DNA of 16,709 nucleotides from NCBI GenBank assembly GCA_016287065.1, contig JAEEVB010000015.1, positions 1 through 16,709 on the forward strand, given 5' to 3'. Below, piece by piece: positions 1 to 7,362 of this stretch (the stretch's first letter is position 1; each line of letters starts with the position of its first letter). The position numbers and the translations under genes were made by a program. Below the pieces are notes generated by a model, which saw only the letters and a list, made by a program, of their open reading frames with translations, had not been told where the DNA came from and did no database searches. This DNA is from Muribaculaceae bacterium. GTDB lineage: Bacteria; Bacteroidota; Bacteroidia; Bacteroidales; Muribaculaceae.

Positions 1-3000
1 AGTTGCCATACCCTTAGGTACGACGCCTAAAATCATGGTCACCAGCGTGGTAACAGCGGTCACATTCACCTTGCCATCGCGATTCACGTCGCCCTTGAGC
101 ACCGTGTCGAGTATGTCGACCGTGATGTTAGAAACCGAGTGCGAAGTGTTGACCGAGAGCGGCATATAGGCCTCGCCCGAATCGATGGACATAGTGCCAT
201 TGAGGCGGTCGAACTTGCGTGTGCTGGTGTTGAACACATAGACGTCGGTCGAAGATGTGGAGTTTGCCGTAAAGGGAGCTCCACCCGCGGGACCTTTCAG
301 CAAGTCGGTGGGACTGTTGGCTACTTCGAGATTGGTATCGAGAATGTAGGTAGCACCCACCGTGCCCTTCACAATCATGCCCAAATCAGAGTAAATGCTG
401 CCCGTGATGCGCTGGGTCTTGGCTTGCTTCTTCGAGGCATCATAGCTCGACACCACATAGCACTCGAGGTCATCAGGCAACTTGACAGGCTGGAAGCACG
501 AGATAGCAGCCCACTGAGTCCTGGGACGGTAGTAAGGCTGCAGATAATACTTGGCGGTGTTCATATATTGCCCATCCCAAGTGGCCATATTATAGATGCG
601 ATAATACTGTGAAAGCGGAAGATAGCACTTGAAGTAAGTGTCGTTATTGCCAAAGAAGCCATACTCCACATCGCCCACATCGGGATTGTTGATGAAGAGC
701 GACTTCAGATTCAGGCATCCGAAGAAGGCCTTCCTTCCAATGAAATTGACCGAAGCTGGAAGTTCAATATCGCCACTAATTCCTGTGTTGTTAAAGGCAT
801 AATTGCCAATGCTTGTGATGGTAGAGGGAATATTGATGCTCGAGAGACCATAACGGTCAATTAAGCAGCTGTCGTCGAAAGCGACCATAGTATATACAAT
901 GTCAGTTTGATGGTCGGTTTCGGTCGACGTGGCATAGAAGTATCCAGTAAATGCATTCGTGCTGCCCGAATAAACATATTTAGCAGTCTTGTTATACTTA
1001 TCGACAACGGTGCCCAGATACCAGCTCGACCTAAACCTTTCACTGATACAGAAGTCGAAGGCACCCAGCGTGATCTTCGAGGCATTGAAGCAGGCTTTGA
1101 TGCCCGGATCGTTCTTGAAGTTGTTGAGATTGCCCGCACTCACATATAGGTTCACGCCCGACCAGTCGTAGATGCTGCTCGCCCCGAGCGATGCAGAGCG
1201 CTCCCAGTCGGTCTTCACCGTCTGGAACACGCTGGTTGGCACATTGAGGTAAATGGCCTCGATGTTCTTGGCACCATAGAAGGCGCGACTACTCATGGTA
1301 GTAACCGAGCTGGGGATGACCACCACATGGTTGGCACCGCCAGCATCGTTGCGGAACGCCTCGGCACCAATCTTGGGCACGCCATAGGGGATTACAAGAT
1401 ACTTGGCATAGCAGTTCTGGAAGGCGCGCTCAGGAATCTCCTGTATAGCTGGCGACAGCTTGATAGTGTCGAGCTGCTCCGCATTCATGACAAACTGCTG
1501 ACCAATGTACACGAGCGAGGGCGGGAAGATGAGCGATGTAAGCGCCGTTTCGCGGAAACAGCTCTTGCCCACTCTAGCAAGGCGGGAGCCCATGTTCAAG
1601 GAGAGGAGCTTAGTGGCTCCATAAAACAGCGAGTCGCCAAACGAATAGGGATTCATGATGTTGCAATACTCCAGATCGGTACAGCCATAAAACGCCTGCG
1701 CGCCTAAATACTTGACACCGTCGCCGCCCGTCACGCGATTCAGGCTCTTGTGGTTCTTGAACAGGCCTGGGGCGAGTTCCTCAACAATGTAGGATTTGCC
1801 CTGGCTTTGCACCATGTTGGGAATGGTGAGTATGCCAGCGGTGTTGGTGTTGTTGATGTTGCGTCCCTTCACCATGCGAGCCCTACCGTCGGCTGGAGTG
1901 GACTGCACATAGGTGTCGGTATAGGGAGTGGTCGAGGTCACCGTATAGTACATGTAATTCTGCTCGATGTCATAACCACCCTCGTCGATCGAGGCAAAGG
2001 CGGCATTCCAGTTCGAATTGCTGGTGTAGTTGCTCTTCTTGTACTGAGGCACATGCAGCTTGGCGCTGCTGTTCATGTCAGGCACGAGGAGTTTAACCCC
2101 CTGATAAGAAGTGGGGATCGTATTGAAGTTGAAATAAAGATTCTGTAAATTCTTGAGACCTTCGAGGCTATAGGTGTGGAACCTGGTGACCGACGACGGA
2201 ATCTTGAGCGTGGTGATCTTTGAGTTGCAGAATGCGGCATTACCAATGGTGGTGATGCCGTAAGGAATATCAACGAAACTCAATCCCTGGCAACCATAGA
2301 ACGCCATATCGTTGATGTTGATGGTGGCATCGGTGTAACCAAACGTAGTGGCACCACCAGGCACCTGGATAATGGTCGAATAGTTGGCGTTGAACAGTGT
2401 GCCCGAGGTTGAGCCTTTGAAAGTAGTGTTGCTGGAACTCACATCGATGCGCTTGAGCGAATGACAATCACGGAAAGCACCTGTGCCAATGTACTTGGTG
2501 CTTGCGGGAATGGTGACCGAGGTGAGACCCGAGCCCGAGAAAGCATAAAGACCGATGTACTTCACACCACCGCCCGAACCCAACGAGAGGCTGACAGTGG
2601 TCAGATTAGCGCAGTCGGCAAAAGCGCTGTTCGAGAGCGTGTCGGCATCAATATAGGCCGCCGTCAAAGCCGAGCAGCCTGAGAAAGCGGCAAATCCGAT
2701 ATTATCGACCGAGGTCATGTAGTCCGAAGAAGTGCCAATGCGGGTGATGGTAGAGTTGCCGTAGAAGGCATAATCGGCCACATGCTTGATGGTACACATA
2801 TAGTTTGAACCATCGCCGTGATTGGCATTTATCACATCTTTAACCGTACTAGAAAGGTTGAGGGCAGTAGTTCCCGACTGAACACCCACAAGCGTACAAT
2901 AACCGTTGATATCATCCAGGCCACTGGTGATCATAAAGTTCATTCCGTTGTCGGAGAAGTCGTAGGCGTTGTTACCATTATAACTGATGGTGCCGAAGTT

Positions 3001-3522
3001 CTTCCAGACTGAACCGGTGAAATTGTTCTTACCAGGCTGAGTGGCAACAGTAATCGAGAGGTTGCTCACGCCAGAGAAAGGCGACAAATTGTTGGAGACA
3101 TTAGGGGGAGTTTCACCGCCATAAACAAAGTTGGCCAGTTGGGTGCAATTCTTGAATGCATCGGTATTGATTTGATGCACAGAACTGGGAACCCACACCA
3201 AGCTGAGTCTTGAACAGCCACTGAAGCAACGCGAGAAAATGTACTCGATGCCCCATCCCAGTCGCACAATGCTCAACCTTTGGTTGTTCATGAAGGCCTC
3301 TACGCTCACGGCCTTCACGCGATAGGTCTTGCCTCCATAGGTCACTTTGCCGGGAATGACGAGCGTAGAAACACTTTGACCGGCAGCCGAGAGTCCCGTA
3401 CACTCCATGGTTTCGCCCGAATAAGTCTTGTAATGCAGATTGCCCACATCAAATTCTATGGCATGACCCGAAAGCCACGACAACAGCAACAAAGCGATTG
3501 AAGTTAGTAGAATTTTTTTCAT
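1..3522 (-). CDS. BspA-like leucine-rich-repeat surface protein with dockerin-like C-terminus (3' end outside window)
   Basis: The frame is open from the ATG at 3522 to the window edge, 1174 codons without a stop. Residues 1 to about 21 form a signal peptide (MKK, a leucine-rich core, then SGHA). Blocks of BspA/LRR_5 repeats (the AF-x-G/N-C-x-x-L and I-P-x-S-V patterns) lie at about residues 70-125, 250-470, 575-760 and 885-950, separated by less repetitive beta-rich stretches. From residue 1144 (GDVNRDGKVNVTAVTTLV) a dockerin/EF-hand-like repeat begins and is cut by the edge. Members of this family are large secreted or surface proteins, often in adhesion or in binding host or dietary polymers; the ligand here cannot be told. 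The dockerin-like segment may serve anchoring or complex formation. It is transcribed divergently from the C45 hydrolase. The LRR assignment is firm; the role is not. Confidence 0.9.
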   Translation of the reverse strand, partial: MKKILLTSIALLLLSWLSGHAIEFDVGNLHYKTYSGETMECTGLSAAGQSVSTLVIPGKVTYGGKTYRVKAVSVEAFMNNQRLSIVRLGWGIEYIFSRCFSGCSRLSLVWVPSSVHQINTDAFKNCTQLANFVYGGETPPNVSNNLSPFSGVSNLSITVATQPGKNNFTGSVWKNFGTISYNGNNAYDFSDNGMNFMITSGLDDINGYCTLVGVQSGTTALNLSSTVKDVINANHGDGSNYMCTIKHVADYAFYGNSTITRIGTSSDYMTSVDNIGFAAFSGCSALTAAYIDADTLSNSAFADCANLTTVSLSLGSGGGVKYIGLYAFSGSGLTSVTIPASTKYIGTGAFRDCHSLKRIDVSSSNTTFKGSTSGTLFNANYSTIIQVPGGATTFGYTDATININDMAFYGCQGLSFVDIPYGITTIGNAAFCNSKITTLKIPSSVTRFHTYSLEGLKNLQNLYFNFNTIPTSYQGVKLLVPDMNSSAKLHVPQYKKSNYTSNSNWNAAFASIDEGGYDIEQNYMYYTVTSTTPYTDTYVQSTPADGRARMVKGRNINNTNTAGILTIPNMVQSQGKSYIVEELAPGLFKNHKSLNRVTGGDGVKYLGAQAFYGCTDLEYCNIMNPYSFGDSLFYGATKLLSLNMGSRLARVGKSCFRETALTSLIFPPSLVYIGQQFVMNAEQLDTIKLSPAIQEIPERAFQNCYAKYLVIPYGVPKIGAEAFRNDAGGANHVVVIPSSVTTMSSRAFYGAKNIEAIYLNVPTSVFQTVKTDWERSASLGASSIYDWSGVNLYVSAGNLNNFKNDPGIKACFNASKITLGAFDFCISERFRSSWYLGTVVDKYNKTAKYVYSGSTNAFTGYFYATSTETDHQTDIVYTMVAFDDSCLIDRYGLSSINIPSTITSIGNYAFNNTGISGDIELPASVNFIGRKAFFGCLNLKSLFINNPDVGDVEYGFFGNNDTYFKCYLPLSQYYRIYNMATWDGQYMNTAKYYLQPYYRPRTQWAAISCFQPVKLPDDLECYVVSSYDASKKQAKTQRITGSIYSDLGMIVKGTVGATYILDTNLEVANSPTDLLKGPAGGAPFTANSTSSTDVYVFNTSTRKFDRLNGTMSIDSGEAYMPLSVNTSHSVSNITVDILDTVLKGDVNRDGKVNVTAVTTLVTMILGVVPKGMAT

Positions 3523-3570
3523 AAGACAGTATTTTGAGTTAATAATAAATTTGCCAAAACAAGGCGAGAG

Positions 3571-3586
3571 ATGGCACAAGTGCCAT
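3571..3586. promoter_or_regulatory. Short palindrome, possible operator
   Basis: The sequence ATGGCAC-AA-GTGCCAT is a perfect 7-bp inverted repeat with a 2-bp centre, lying 49 bp upstream of the LRR gene start and inside its predicted leader. The centre is too short for a stable RNA hairpin, so a protein-binding operator is more likely than a terminator. No known regulator motif is recognised. Confidence 0.3.
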
Positions 3587-3618
3587 AAGAATGTTGCACT
3601 CACATACATTATTTATTG

Positions 3619-3649
3619 CAAAAATAAGGATTTAATTTATATTTTGCAA
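3619..3649 (-). promoter_or_regulatory. Candidate Bacteroidetes promoter for the LRR gene
   Basis: Read on the minus strand, 3626-3619 is TATTTTTG, which matches the Bacteroidetes -7 consensus TAnnTTTG. A TTG at 3649-3647 lies 20 bp upstream, where the -33 element is expected. Transcription would start near 3612 and give a leader of about 90 nt that contains the 3571-3586 palindrome. The match rests on consensus only. Confidence 0.4.
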
Positions 3650-3709
3650 CATTTCCCATAAATTTTATTACAAAAAATAAAAATATTAGGAAAATAATTA
3701 TATTTATTG

Positions 3710-3717
3710 TATTTTTG
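3710..3717 (+). promoter_or_regulatory. Candidate -7 promoter element for the C45 hydrolase gene
   Basis: TATTTTTG matches the TAnnTTTG -7 consensus of Bacteroidetes and lies 30 bp before the start codon, so transcription would begin around 3724 with a short leader. No convincing TTTG is seen at the -33 distance; the closest is TTAG at 3686. The region is very AT-rich, so a chance match is possible. Confidence 0.35.
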
Positions 3718-3747
3718 TAAGATAAAATTAATTAAATCTACATATAA

Positions 3748-5115
3748 ATGAAACGTCTCACTCTTATCCTGCTTTTAGCACTAGCCATTGCCGAAGCCTC
3801 GGCATGCACTGCCGTCATAGCATCGGGCAAAGTAACTGCCGACGGACGGCCTTTCATTTTCAAGAACCGTGATTCCAGCGATGGAATAAACAATTCTCTG
3901 CTCACCCTTAAAGGATCTAAATATCAATATGTGGGAGTGGTTAATTATTCCACATCATCAAGTCCAGCTAGTATGTGGTATGGCCACAACGAAGCAGGAT
4001 TTGCAATACTCAACACACTGTCCTACTATTTCAACAGTCCGACATCGAAGGCCAACACAAGCGCTGGTCCACTTATGAAAAAAGCATTAGGACAATGTGC
4101 TACCGTCGATGAGTTTGAGGCTCTGCTTCAGCAAACTCAAGCGCAGAGTTCTTCAGTCACCCTTAGCACTAATTTCGCTGTCATGGACACACTGGGCAAT
4201 GTGGCGTTTTTCGAGACAAGCAACCGAAGCTATACCAAGTTTGACTGCAACGATGAAACGGTTGCTCCTAACGGCTACCTGATTCGCACCAATTACTCGT
4301 TTACAAGCCCCTACTACGACAGCACCAATCATGTGGGTGAACAGCGATACAAAGCCGCTCAGAAGTATATGCAAGACACCTTTGGCGAAGGTAAGATTGA
4401 TGCGGTGAAGGTTGTGCATGAATTACCCCGTTACCTTTATCATGGCAACACCGAAGTGAACCTGTGGGAAGACATTCCTGATGACATTAACGATGTGCGC
4501 AACACCTATTTCAGTAATTTCATTCCACGCTACACAAGCACTTCGGCTTCGCTCATGCAAGGTATTACCAGTGGCGAACCCCCAACAAACACCATAAGCT
4601 GGGTTGCAATAGGATGGCCTTGCGGTTCCTTTACAGTGCCTATTATCATAACACCCTCGCTAGTATTGCCCGAAGTGGTGAAACGATCTCCTGGCACCTA
4701 CAAGAGCGAAATGTGTACCGATGCCCTCGAATTCAAGAAGCAGGTGTTCAACATCTATCATGACGGCAAGCAAAGCACCGACAGCATCGACTTGTCGAAA
4801 TTGATTAACAAGGAAGAGACCGGAATTCTGCAAAAGGTTACCAAAGCCGATCTCGTAGTGTGCGAACGTGGCCTAGATTTGATTGACCAGTTGAGGAACG
4901 GTACCTCAGGCGATAACGAGGTTGCCGACTACTACAACTGGGTAGATAGCTACTGGCGCACATTTCATCAAAATGTCACCATATCTTGCGACGACATCAT
5001 TAAGGACGATGACAATGATGATGCCTATTACTCCATCACCGGCATCGTGTTCAAAGAAAAGCCCACGCAGCCTGGCATATACATCAACAACCGACGCAAG
5101 GTAGTAATACGTTAA
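3748..5115 (+). CDS. Secreted C45/choloylglycine-hydrolase-type Ntn amidohydrolase
   Basis: This 455-residue protein belongs to the linear-amide C-N hydrolase group of N-terminal-nucleophile enzymes, which includes bile salt hydrolase, penicillin V acylase and the C45 acyltransferase-like proteins. A signal peptide ends in ASA directly before Cys20, so signal peptidase cleavage would itself expose Cys20 as the N-terminal nucleophile. Supporting motifs are TAVIASGKVTADGRP, the NRD at 40-42, HNEAGFAILNT near 80-90, NFAVMDTLGNVAFFET (142-157) and RTNYS (180-184). The last 13 residues, GIYINNRRKVVIR, resemble C-terminal tails of exported Bacteroidales proteins. A likely site of action is the periplasm or cell surface, cutting an amide bond in an unknown substrate; bile salts, N-acyl amino acids and beta-lactams are all possible for the superfamily. 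It is followed 25 bp downstream by a small unknown gene, probably on the same transcript. Confidence 0.82.
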   Translation: MKRLTLILLLALAIAEASACTAVIASGKVTADGRPFIFKNRDSSDGINNSLLTLKGSKYQYVGVVNYSTSSSPASMWYGHNEAGFAILNTLSYYFNSPTSKANTSAGPLMKKALGQCATVDEFEALLQQTQAQSSSVTLSTNFAVMDTLGNVAFFETSNRSYTKFDCNDETVAPNGYLIRTNYSFTSPYYDSTNHVGEQRYKAAQKYMQDTFGEGKIDAVKVVHELPRYLYHGNTEVNLWEDIPDDINDVRNTYFSNFIPRYTSTSASLMQGITSGEPPTNTISWVAIGWPCGSFTVPIIITPSLVLPEVVKRSPGTYKSEMCTDALEFKKQVFNIYHDGKQSTDSIDLSKLINKEETGILQKVTKADLVVCERGLDLIDQLRNGTSGDNEVADYYNWVDSYWRTFHQNVTISCDDIIKDDDNDDAYYSITGIVFKEKPTQPGIYINNRRKVVIR

Positions 5116-5140
5116 GCGAGAGATTCGAAATATAAATGTG

Positions 5141-5374
5141 ATGAAGAAGTATCTGGTATACTACGAATATGCGAGTGATAGCGAAGGCGGCAGCAATCGC
5201 TATCACTTCGATAATGAGGCCGATGCTCTGAACAAATTTGCTGAAATGAGCTCGGTAATTGAAGAGCTGTTTGCCCAAGAAACCGATGTGGAACGAATCG
5301 ACGAGGACGATTTCTTCGGGATTCGCGACCAGCATACCGGCGATTATGCTAAGGTAGTACTAGTAATTGAGTAA
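5141..5374 (+). CDS. Small acidic protein of unknown function
   Basis: I do not recognise this 77-residue protein. It begins MKKYLVYYEYASDSEGG and is rich in Asp and Glu (DNEADALNKFAEM, DVERIDEDDF), ending in a hydrophobic strand (YAKVVLVIE). No signal peptide or membrane segment is visible, so it is probably cytosolic. The alternating pattern suggests a small alpha/beta fold. The ATG at 5141 is preferred; an in-frame GTG lies one codon upstream. It starts 25 bp after the C45 hydrolase stop, and its own stop lies 7 bp from the stop of the convergent acetyltransferase gene. Base composition resembles its neighbours, which supports a real gene. Confidence 0.6.
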   Translation: MKKYLVYYEYASDSEGGSNRYHFDNEADALNKFAEMSSVIEELFAQETDVERIDEDDFFGIRDQHTGDYAKVVLVIE

Positions 5375-5381
5375 TCGGAAT

Positions 5382-5924
5382 TCAATCTTTTTTGATGGGC
5401 CTGATGATGCATGCAGGACTTCCTGCTACCACCATATCGGGTGGCACATCCTTCGTGACGACGCTACCGGCTGCCACAATGGCGTTTTCGCCTATTGTCA
5501 CGCCTGCCAGCACCTTCACATCGGCACCCAGCCATGCGTTGCGACCAATGACAATAGGCTTAGTGAGCAACGAATGACGTTTTATCGGATCTTCAGGGTG
5601 ATATTCGGTGGCGAGCACGCAATGCGGTCCTATAAAGGCACCCTCCTCGACAGTGATGCCCCCAAGCGCCAAAAATGTGCAGCCAAAGTTTACAAAGCAG
5701 TCGCGCCCAAATCGTGTGGTGAGCCCGTAGTTGATGTTAAATGGCGGGAACACGCGCACCGTGTCGTCAACTTCGCTCGCGGTGATTTGGCGCAGATATT
5801 GACGCACCTCTTCCTCGGTGCGGTAGCCTGTGTTCATCTCAGCGCATAGGCGCATGGTTTTCTGTACGTTGGCATATAGTTCATTGCTGCCAACATAGTC
5901 TTTTCCAGTTGGATTGGTGTCCAT
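5382..5924 (-). CDS. Sugar O-acetyltransferase, maltose/galactoside acetyltransferase (hexapeptide) family
   Basis: The 180-residue protein has an N-terminal helical segment like the maltose-acetyltransferase domain (ELYANVQKTMRLCAEMN, residues 15-31) and then hexapeptide repeats of a left-handed beta-helix from about residue 75 to 170. The catalytic histidine expected for LacA/Maa/NodL enzymes is present as His109 in LATEYHPEDP. The downstream hallmarks IGRNAWLGADVKVLAGVTIG and AAGSVVTKDVPPDMVVAGSP are intact. Such enzymes move acetyl from acetyl-CoA to a hydroxyl of a sugar in the cytosol and act as trimers. Its start lies 2 bp after the stop of the flavodoxin-fold gene, so the two are cotranscribed. 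The sugar acceptor is not indicated by the sequence. Confidence 0.88.
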   Translation of the reverse strand: MDTNPTGKDYVGSNELYANVQKTMRLCAEMNTGYRTEEEVRQYLRQITASEVDDTVRVFPPFNINYGLTTRFGRDCFVNFGCTFLALGGITVEEGAFIGPHCVLATEYHPEDPIKRHSLLTKPIVIGRNAWLGADVKVLAGVTIGENAIVAAGSVVTKDVPPDMVVAGSPACIIRPIKKD

Positions 5925-5926
5925 GG

Positions 5927-6463
5927 TTAAATACTTTCACCTAATTCAAAGGCCTCTTGCAGTTTTGCATGGCCGTCGATGTCGCGTGGAGCACCTACCC
6001 CACCACAAAACAGATGCGCTTTGAGTTCCGATTTTTCATAGCAGTCAATCCACCCCTGCAGTCCGCTTTCGGCACGCGCCGGAACATGGTCTTCGTCCTC
6101 GGCAGCAGTGGTCAGCAAGTAGATGTCGCGAAAACGGTAATCCTTGGGGTACATGGCGTTCATGCGGTCGATGAGCGTCTTCATCTGCCCCGACATTTCG
6201 TAGTAGTAAATAGGTGTAGCCCAGCACACTACATCGGCATTGAGCACGCTGTCCATAATGGCTGGGACATCGTCTTTAAACACGCAAGCGCCTGTATTCT
6301 GGCACGACAGGCAACCTATGCAAAACTTGATTTCTTTCCCTCGCAGCGTGACAAATTCCACTGCATGGCCGGCCGCCTTCGCACCTTCGGCAAACTGTTC
6401 AGCCATAGCATGGCTATTAGAACCAGGACGCAGGCTGGTTGAGATTACAACTACTTTTTTCAT
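5927..6463 (-). CDS. Flavodoxin-fold NAD(P)H-dependent FMN oxidoreductase with a four-cysteine motif
   Basis: The 178-residue protein begins with a flavodoxin-type FMN phosphate loop (STSLRPGSNSHAMAEQF, residues 8-24) and contains ATPIYYYEMSGQMKTLIDR (82-100), typical of the NADPH-dependent FMN reductase and iron-sulfur flavoprotein families. Cys48, Cys51, Cys54 and Cys60 form a C-x2-C-x2-C-x5-C pattern like the compact cluster-binding motif of iron-sulfur flavoproteins, so a [4Fe-4S] cluster is possible. No export signal is present, which places it in the cytosol. It is tightly linked to the acetyltransferase gene (2 bp) and lies 48 bp after the esterase gene. Substrate and partner are unknown. 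Confidence 0.85.
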   Translation of the reverse strand: MKKVVVISTSLRPGSNSHAMAEQFAEGAKAAGHAVEFVTLRGKEIKFCIGCLSCQNTGACVFKDDVPAIMDSVLNADVVCWATPIYYYEMSGQMKTLIDRMNAMYPKDYRFRDIYLLTTAAEDEDHVPARAESGLQGWIDCYEKSELKAHLFCGGVGAPRDIDGHAKLQEAFELGESI

Positions 6464-6511
6464 AAATATTTAAGGTTTTCTTTAAAAATAACTTATAAAT
6501 GATTATTAAAG

Positions 6512-7174
6512 TTACTTGACATAGGGCTTGAGGGCGTCGCGCCAAATGAGGTAGCCTTCGCCCATGAGATGCAACCCATCGTTGGTGAGCTCGGGACGCA
6601 GTTTGCCCTCGCTGTTCACAAAGAGTGGATACAGGTTAATCCAGGTCACATGCTGGCGTGCAGCCACCTGCTCGAGTGCCTTGTTGCCGTCGACCACCAC
6701 CTGCTCGCGATCCTTGAGATTCTTCCACATGCGCACATCGTTGTTGAAGGGAAGCATGCTCTGGAGGTAGATTTTGGTCTTGGGGCAATGTTGCTTGATG
6801 AGCACAATGAGTTTCTCGGTGGCGCGCGCAATACTGTCGGCCGTAACGCCATGCGACACATCGTTCACACCGCTCAAAATGAAGATTTTCTTAGGCTTTC
6901 CCTTGAGGATGGGGTCGATGCGGTCGATCAGGCCCTGCACAATGTCGCCCACAATACCACGGTTCTTGATGTGGCGGTTGTTGAAGAGTTCGTTGAACTC
7001 GCAACCGTCGGTAAGGCTATTGCCAAGAAACACGATGTCGTGCTTGGTAATGGGCAAGTACTGGAAGAGCGATGCCCGGCGAACATAGTAGACATCGGTA
7101 TTTGCAGGCTGATTCTGTGCCACAGCATCCAGCGCCACCACCACAGCAAAAAGCAGGAGAACAATTTTTTTCAT
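6512..7174 (-). CDS. Secreted SGNH/GDSL-type esterase
   Basis: The 220-residue protein has an N-terminal signal peptide (MKKIVLLLFAVVVALDAVAQ) and the conserved SGNH blocks: GNSLTDG with Ser53, NRGIVGD with the oxyanion glycine at 73-76, SGVNDVSHG with Asn104, and NDGLHLMGEGY with Asp199 and His202. All catalytic residues are present, so it is likely an active ester hydrolase in the periplasm or outside the cell, similar to the acetylhydrolases of PF13472. The ATG at 7174 is chosen because the signal peptide starts there; a GTG two codons upstream is less likely. The gene follows the muramic-acid salvage genes on the same strand, interrupted by the repeat cassette at 7190-7793. This context makes removal of O-acetyl groups from muropeptide sugars a reasonable but unproven role. 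Confidence 0.88.
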   Translation of the reverse strand: MKKIVLLLFAVVVALDAVAQNQPANTDVYYVRRASLFQYLPITKHDIVFLGNSLTDGCEFNELFNNRHIKNRGIVGDIVQGLIDRIDPILKGKPKKIFILSGVNDVSHGVTADSIARATEKLIVLIKQHCPKTKIYLQSMLPFNNDVRMWKNLKDREQVVVDGNKALEQVAARQHVTWINLYPLFVNSEGKLRPELTNDGLHLMGEGYLIWRDALKPYVK

Positions 7175-7189
7175 AATCACTAATTGTTT

Positions 7190-7325
7190 AATACGAATCT
7201 CGCTAAATCACAAGTGCTTATTCGCAGTTTTTCAATGCGAATTTTGCTAAATCACAAGTGCTTATTCGCAGTTTTTTTCAATGCGAATCTTGCTAAATCA
7301 CAAGTGTTTATTCGCAGTGTTTTTC
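7190..7325. repeat. Three tandem 44-46-bp repeats with internal hairpins
   Basis: Copies occupy 7190-7233 (44 bp), 7234-7279 (46 bp) and 7280-7325 (46 bp). Copies 2 and 3 differ at only three positions. Each copy carries inverted arms TGCGAAT and ATTCGCA separated by 21 bp (7236-7242 with 7264-7270, and 7282-7288 with 7310-7316; copy 1 has one arm mismatch) and ends in a T-run on the plus strand. The first 17 bp of copy 2, AATGCGAATTTTGCTAA, recur exactly at 7326-7342, the outer end of the adjacent 9-bp array. The repeats lie between the GxxExxY gene and the esterase gene. Contiguous copies without spacers rule out a CRISPR array. Confidence 0.85.
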
Positions 7326-7361
7326 AATGCGAATTTTGCTAATTTTACGAATATCGCTAAT
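7326..7361. repeat. Left inverted array of four 9-bp units
   Basis: Read on the minus strand from 7361 to 7326, the sequence is four exact 9-bp steps, each beginning ATTAG or ATTCG (7361-7353, 7352-7344, 7343-7335, 7334-7326); the outermost is ATTCGCATT. It ends 1 bp from the stop codon of the GxxExxY gene and is the inverted counterpart of 7767-7793. Outward it runs straight into the 46-bp repeats. Confidence 0.65.
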
Positions 7362-7362
7362 T

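Noticed and set aside
139..3501. Series of plus- and minus-strand frames of 60-157 codons over the LRR gene
   Set aside because: The minus-strand frame from 3522 is open across the whole stretch and encodes clear LRR repeats, so the short frames are shadows.
3748..3807. Lipoprotein signal ending at Cys20 of the C45 hydrolase
   Set aside because: The -3 position is Ala instead of the usual Leu, and lipid attachment would destroy the expected N-terminal nucleophile; signal peptidase I cleavage after ASA fits better.
5375..5381. Bidirectional terminator between the convergent genes
   Set aside because: The gap is only 7 bp and no inverted repeat is present around it; the nearby T-run lies inside the acetyltransferase gene end.
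7236..7279. Rho-independent terminator (hairpin followed by T-run)
   Set aside because: The T-run follows the hairpin on the plus strand, but the surrounding genes are on the minus strand; the stem has a 21-nt loop and the structure is repeated three times.
7190..7325. CRISPR array
   Set aside because: The copies are directly contiguous at 44-46 bp and there are no unique spacers between repeats.
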